DNA of 10,583 bases, taken from positions 1 to 10,583 of the forward strand of contig WHUZ01000347.1 of NCBI GenBank assembly GCA_015179045.1, given 5' to 3'. Under the pieces are notes generated by a model. That model was not told where the DNA came from. It did no database searches and was given only the letters and a program-made list of their open reading frames with translations. A program made the position numbers and the translations under genes. The stretch is from Kalaharituber pfeilii. Taxonomy: Eukaryota > Ascomycota > Pezizomycetes > Pezizales > Pezizaceae. Positions 8,601-10,583 of the stretch are shown one piece after another (position 1 is the stretch's first letter; every line of letters starts with the position of its first letter).

Positions 8601-9614
8601 TTGGCAGTCAAGATGGGGGAGTGCGACCTCAAGGGCTGCTACTTTATCTTGCAGTTCCTTGTTCTGGTTCTTGAGGGAGGTGATTTCTGCTTCCAAGACT
8701 GTTATCTGTTCTTGACCGGCTCTAATAATGCCTTCTTGGCTGTGATTTTTTCTTCCAGCCCTCTTTTCTCTATCTTTTCTTTGTCAAGGAGAATTTTAGT
8801 GTCCTGTAATTGAGACTCTAAGGCTGCGACCATTAATCTTTTCTTGTCTAGGGACTTGATAATAGTAGCATTCGCATCCTTAGTATACTCCCTTTCTAGG
8901 TCTGAACCTTCTCCTTTGTTTCCACTTCCCACTTAAGTTTAGCAGCCTCCATTTCGAGTTGTAATTCTCCGCTGCTGCTAGGACTGTTGCCTCGTGTTCA
9001 GCTTTTTCCTTGGTTAACTGTTCTCAAGCTTGGTTTCCCAAGCTTGGGCATCAGCTTGATTTGTGCTTCGTAGCATTGCTTGTACTTGTTAGCATCGCCC
9101 TGAGTTGATTCTGAAGGTCGATGAATTGCTGTTTGACGAATTCAACTTCTAGTTCCTCTTTTCGGTCTATGTCTATTTCACTGGTAACGATTCCGGGAAA
9201 GGACGAGCTATCTCCATTCAGCTTTCTCGATTTCTTCGGCTATGGTTTCCCTAAGCTGTGAACTTATATTCCAAGCTCATGTATTAAACTAGGAGATTAG
9301 CATATTAACATGGCTCGGGTCTACTGCCTGTAGGATGGGAGTAGAAGAGTGATCTTCTCTTGTCTTTGAAGAACTAGTAGGTCTAATTGCTTTTGTTGGA
9401 CTTCAATCCAATCTAGTTCTCTAGCATCCTCAATGGCATTTGGTGCATATAGGATTTAGTTCGCAGTCAGAGTTCTGGCCTCAGTGTGGTGGTGAGAGCT
9501 GACTGCGTGCTTCAGTGCTGAGTGAGAAGTCCACTTCATCTTTGGATCTCTATAAGATCAGTTCGTTCCTAGCAGTCAAGAGTTTTGGGAGTTCAGGGAA
9601 GTCATGGATGCCAT
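8601..9614 (-). pseudogene. Element B gag: long coiled-coil N-terminus
   Basis: The start is placed at ATG 9612-9614 (MASMTSLNS), which has A at -3 and G at +4, is the first ATG after the primer site and lies 34 bases beyond it. The roughly 330 codons that follow, in shifting frames, are rich in Leu, Glu, Lys and Gln with heptad-like spacing: VQQKQLDLLVLQRQEK near 9400, KEELEVEFVKQQFIDLQNQL near 9130, TKEKAEHEATVLAAAEN near 8990, LDKKRLMVAALESQLQD near 8830 and LEAEITSLKNQNKELQDKV near 8670. At least five frameshifts and several stops break it. The best single open piece is 8702-8932. With the capsid part, the ancestral gag would be about 640 residues, long for this group. Confidence 0.7.
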
Positions 9615-9648
9615 TGTTGGTTATTTATGAGGTTGTGGCGAAACAAGA

Positions 9649-9661
9649 CCTAACAAATATA
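9649..9661 (-). other. Primer-binding site, self-priming type
   Basis: On the minus strand this reads TATATTTGTTAGG, one base inside the 5' LTR, where a primer-binding site must lie. It does not start with the TGG expected for a tRNA 3' end. It is instead a perfect 13-base reverse complement of CCTAACAAATATA inside the LTR (9775-9787 on the plus strand, also present at 2932-2944). In Tf1 and relatives the 5' end of the transcript folds back onto a site at this position and is cut to give the primer. Function here is inferred from position and complementarity. Confidence 0.75.
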
Positions 9662-9774
9662 GTATTACGGGGTATGTTGAGGGTAAGCCATTTACTAAAT
9701 AACTAAGTGCACTACGAAAATATAATTAAATATAAGTCATGGAAAATAAGGTAGTTAAGGTAGTAAGAAAGCTT

Positions 9775-9787
9775 TATATTTGTTAGG
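9775..9787 (-). promoter_or_regulatory. Inferred transcript 5' end / self-primer sequence
   Basis: On the minus strand this reads CCTAACAAATATA, exactly complementary to the primer-binding site at 9649-9661. Pairing stops at the CC, so a transcript starting at about 9787 would pair from its first base, as in Tf1. The TATA box begins 54 bases upstream, a plausible distance for a fungal promoter. The start itself is inferred, not shown. Confidence 0.6.
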
Positions 9788-9832
9788 GTTGAGTTCGGGT
9801 CCTTGCCCTTCTAACTCCAGAGGGTCAGGCTT

Positions 9833-9841
9833 CTATTTATA
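9833..9841 (-). promoter_or_regulatory. TATA box of the element B promoter
   Basis: On the minus strand this reads TATAAATAG, about 460 bases into the 5' LTR and 54 bases before the inferred transcript start. It is conserved without change in the other LTR at 2991-2999. It is the best TATA match in the LTR. Confidence 0.65.
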
Positions 9842-10123
9842 CAAAATGTAGTTCTTCAAAGCTGTTAACAAATTCAGCTTGAACGGATTCTAGGGATCAA
9901 GCCAGACCCTGAAAAATGCCAAGTGACAGCCTTTCTTTTTGACCAACCCTTATAATAAATTCTAGGACAACAAATACGAGAACTTGAAACCTCTAATGCA
10001 AGCCTCTATCTAAAAATACCATCATAACTCCAATCCTATGCAAAGATTAATGATATAAGAAAATAAGAAAAGATTATCATACAACGAATAGTACAACAGG
10101 AGCTACCAGAAGAGTTAGTAATC

Positions 10124-10200
10124 AAGATTGCTAATCTTAGTAGTTACTTACTTCTTAACCGAAGAAGTTCCACTACTCATGGACCTGACTAGTATCGGGT
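10124..10200. other. Three consecutive hairpin sequences in the 5' LTR
   Basis: This is the counterpart of the series in the 3' LTR: 10124-10138, 10150-10168 and 10183-10200. The first two have identical perfect arms. The third has one changed base (TCGGGT for TCAGGT), which leaves a G-U pair on the plus-sense RNA but a mismatch on the element's own RNA. It lies upstream of the TATA box. Confidence 0.5.
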
Positions 10201-10301
10201 TAGCTAAACTTCCGACTGGTAGGCTTTATAGTTAGTAGTACCTTTTGACGACACTTAAACAAGACAGTGTTATAGCATGAGAATAGTTATGCCTATAAAC
10301 A

Positions 10302-10471
10302 AAGCCTAATGAGTAATCACTCTAGTCAATCAGCATTAGTCTGATATTCAATTGCAGGGTTAGTGTTTTCCTCTTAGTAGATAAGTCTTTATCTTTAACT
10401 ATAGCAGCTAATAGTAGTGGAACCCTTGTCCCTTGCCATATGGTAGGCAAGTTTCCATTTTAGCTATAACA
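10302..10471 (-). repeat. Probable end fragment of a third LTR
   Basis: On the minus strand, AGGGGAGTAA (the purine run at 10475-10480 with its TAA spacer) is followed by TGTTATAGC, the same arrangement as polypurine tract plus LTR start in element B. This suggests that the bases left of 10471 are the beginning of another 3' LTR in the same orientation, cut by element B. The LTR body does not resemble that of element B, and I could not find its other part left of 2821. Confidence 0.35.
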
Positions 10472-10583
10472 TTACTCCCCTGTTTAAGGTACTTATTCCG
10501 AGTAACAATTACCAACAGAAAACTGAACTAATTAGGGATTGTGAGTTTCATACTTTTGGCTATCGGCGTACCTCATATACGAG
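10472..10583. other. Flank with no recognised gene
   Basis: Apart from the purine run at its left edge, nothing recognisable is seen. If the third-LTR reading is right, this is the 3' untranslated end of that element, whose coding part would lie beyond the window. Confidence 0.3.

Larger units (their letters stand above)
2821..10301 (-). mobile_element. Element B: complete but inactive Ty3/gypsy chromovirus, 7.5 kb
   Basis: Two direct repeats of 638 and 639 bases bound an interior with primer-binding site, gag, protease, RT, RNase H, integrase, chromodomain and polypurine tract, all on the minus strand. The domain order and the C-terminal chromodomain place it in the chromoviruses, and the self-complementary primer site points to the Tf1/sushi branch. 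Gag and the first half of pol are broken by many single-base frameshifts, and the second half of pol by about a dozen stops, so it cannot make its own proteins. No matching target-site duplication is visible: TGATC precedes 2821 and AAGCC follows 10301. Confidence 0.93.
9663..10301 (-). repeat. 5' LTR of element B
   Basis: This is the partner of 2821-3458. In the element's orientation it starts near TGTTTATAGG at 10301 and ends GTAATA at 9663. By eye about 30 substitutions and 4-5 one-base indels separate the copies, and all but about three substitutions are transitions. It carries the promoter (TATA box 9833-9841), the inferred transcript start near 9787 and, by position, R and U5 down to 9663. 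The short sequence after 10301 does not repeat the bases before 2821. Confidence 0.93.

Noticed and set aside
9649..9661. tRNA-type primer-binding site
   Set aside because: No TGG start is present at the LTR edge; the self-complementary match explains the site better. A TAGGTCTTG stretch a little further in is a weak alternative.
1..10583. CRISPR array, tRNA or rRNA genes, or a prokaryotic defence system
   Set aside because: No regularly spaced repeats, cloverleaf or rRNA-like sequence were seen, and every recognisable coding trace is retroelement gag or pol.

Overview
The window looks like repeat-rich, gene-poor DNA from a fungus, most likely a filamentous ascomycete. It holds two decayed Ty3/gypsy retrotransposons, both on the minus strand, plus scraps of other LTR elements. 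I see no intact protein-coding gene, no RNA gene and no CRISPR array. The fungal assignment rests on three things: a chromodomain-bearing Tf1/sushi-type chromovirus, a self-priming primer-binding arrangement known from that group, and decay dominated by C-to-T / G-to-A changes, often in CpA/TpG context, as in repeat-induced point mutation (RIP). The species cannot be read from the sequence.

Layout. 1-895: AT-rich DNA with a plus-strand TATA-like motif (626-633) and a more GC-rich block (about 740-895), probably fragments of another element. 896-2250: element A, a pol fragment on the minus strand (RT, RNase H and the start of integrase), all in one frame and peppered with stop codons. 2251-2820: no recognisable gene. 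2821-10301: element B, a complete but dead 7.5 kb element on the minus strand. 10302-10583: probable end of a third LTR with a polypurine-tract-like motif.

Element B reads, in its own 5'-to-3' direction: 5' LTR (10301-9663), a primer-binding site one base inside the LTR (9661-9649), gag from an ATG at 9614 with a long coiled-coil N-terminus, a capsid region and a CCHC zinc knuckle (7774-7733), then protease, reverse transcriptase, RNase H, integrase (HHCC, DD35E core, GPY/F-like module) and a C-terminal chromodomain ending near 3914, a polypurine tract (3472-3462) and the 3' LTR (3458-2821). The order PR-RT-RH-IN-chromodomain is that of Ty3/gypsy chromoviruses. The two LTRs differ by roughly 30 substitutions over about 637 aligned bases by eye (about 95% identity), nearly all transitions.

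The most interesting signal is in the leader of element B. The 13 bases next to the 5' LTR are a perfect reverse complement of 13 bases inside the LTR, 54 bases downstream of a TATA box. This is the geometry of Tf1-type self-priming, in which the transcript's own 5' end, not a tRNA, primes reverse transcription. The second signal is the contrast in decay. Element A and the 3' half of element B's pol accumulated stops without indels, whereas gag, protease and RT of element B carry many frameshifts.
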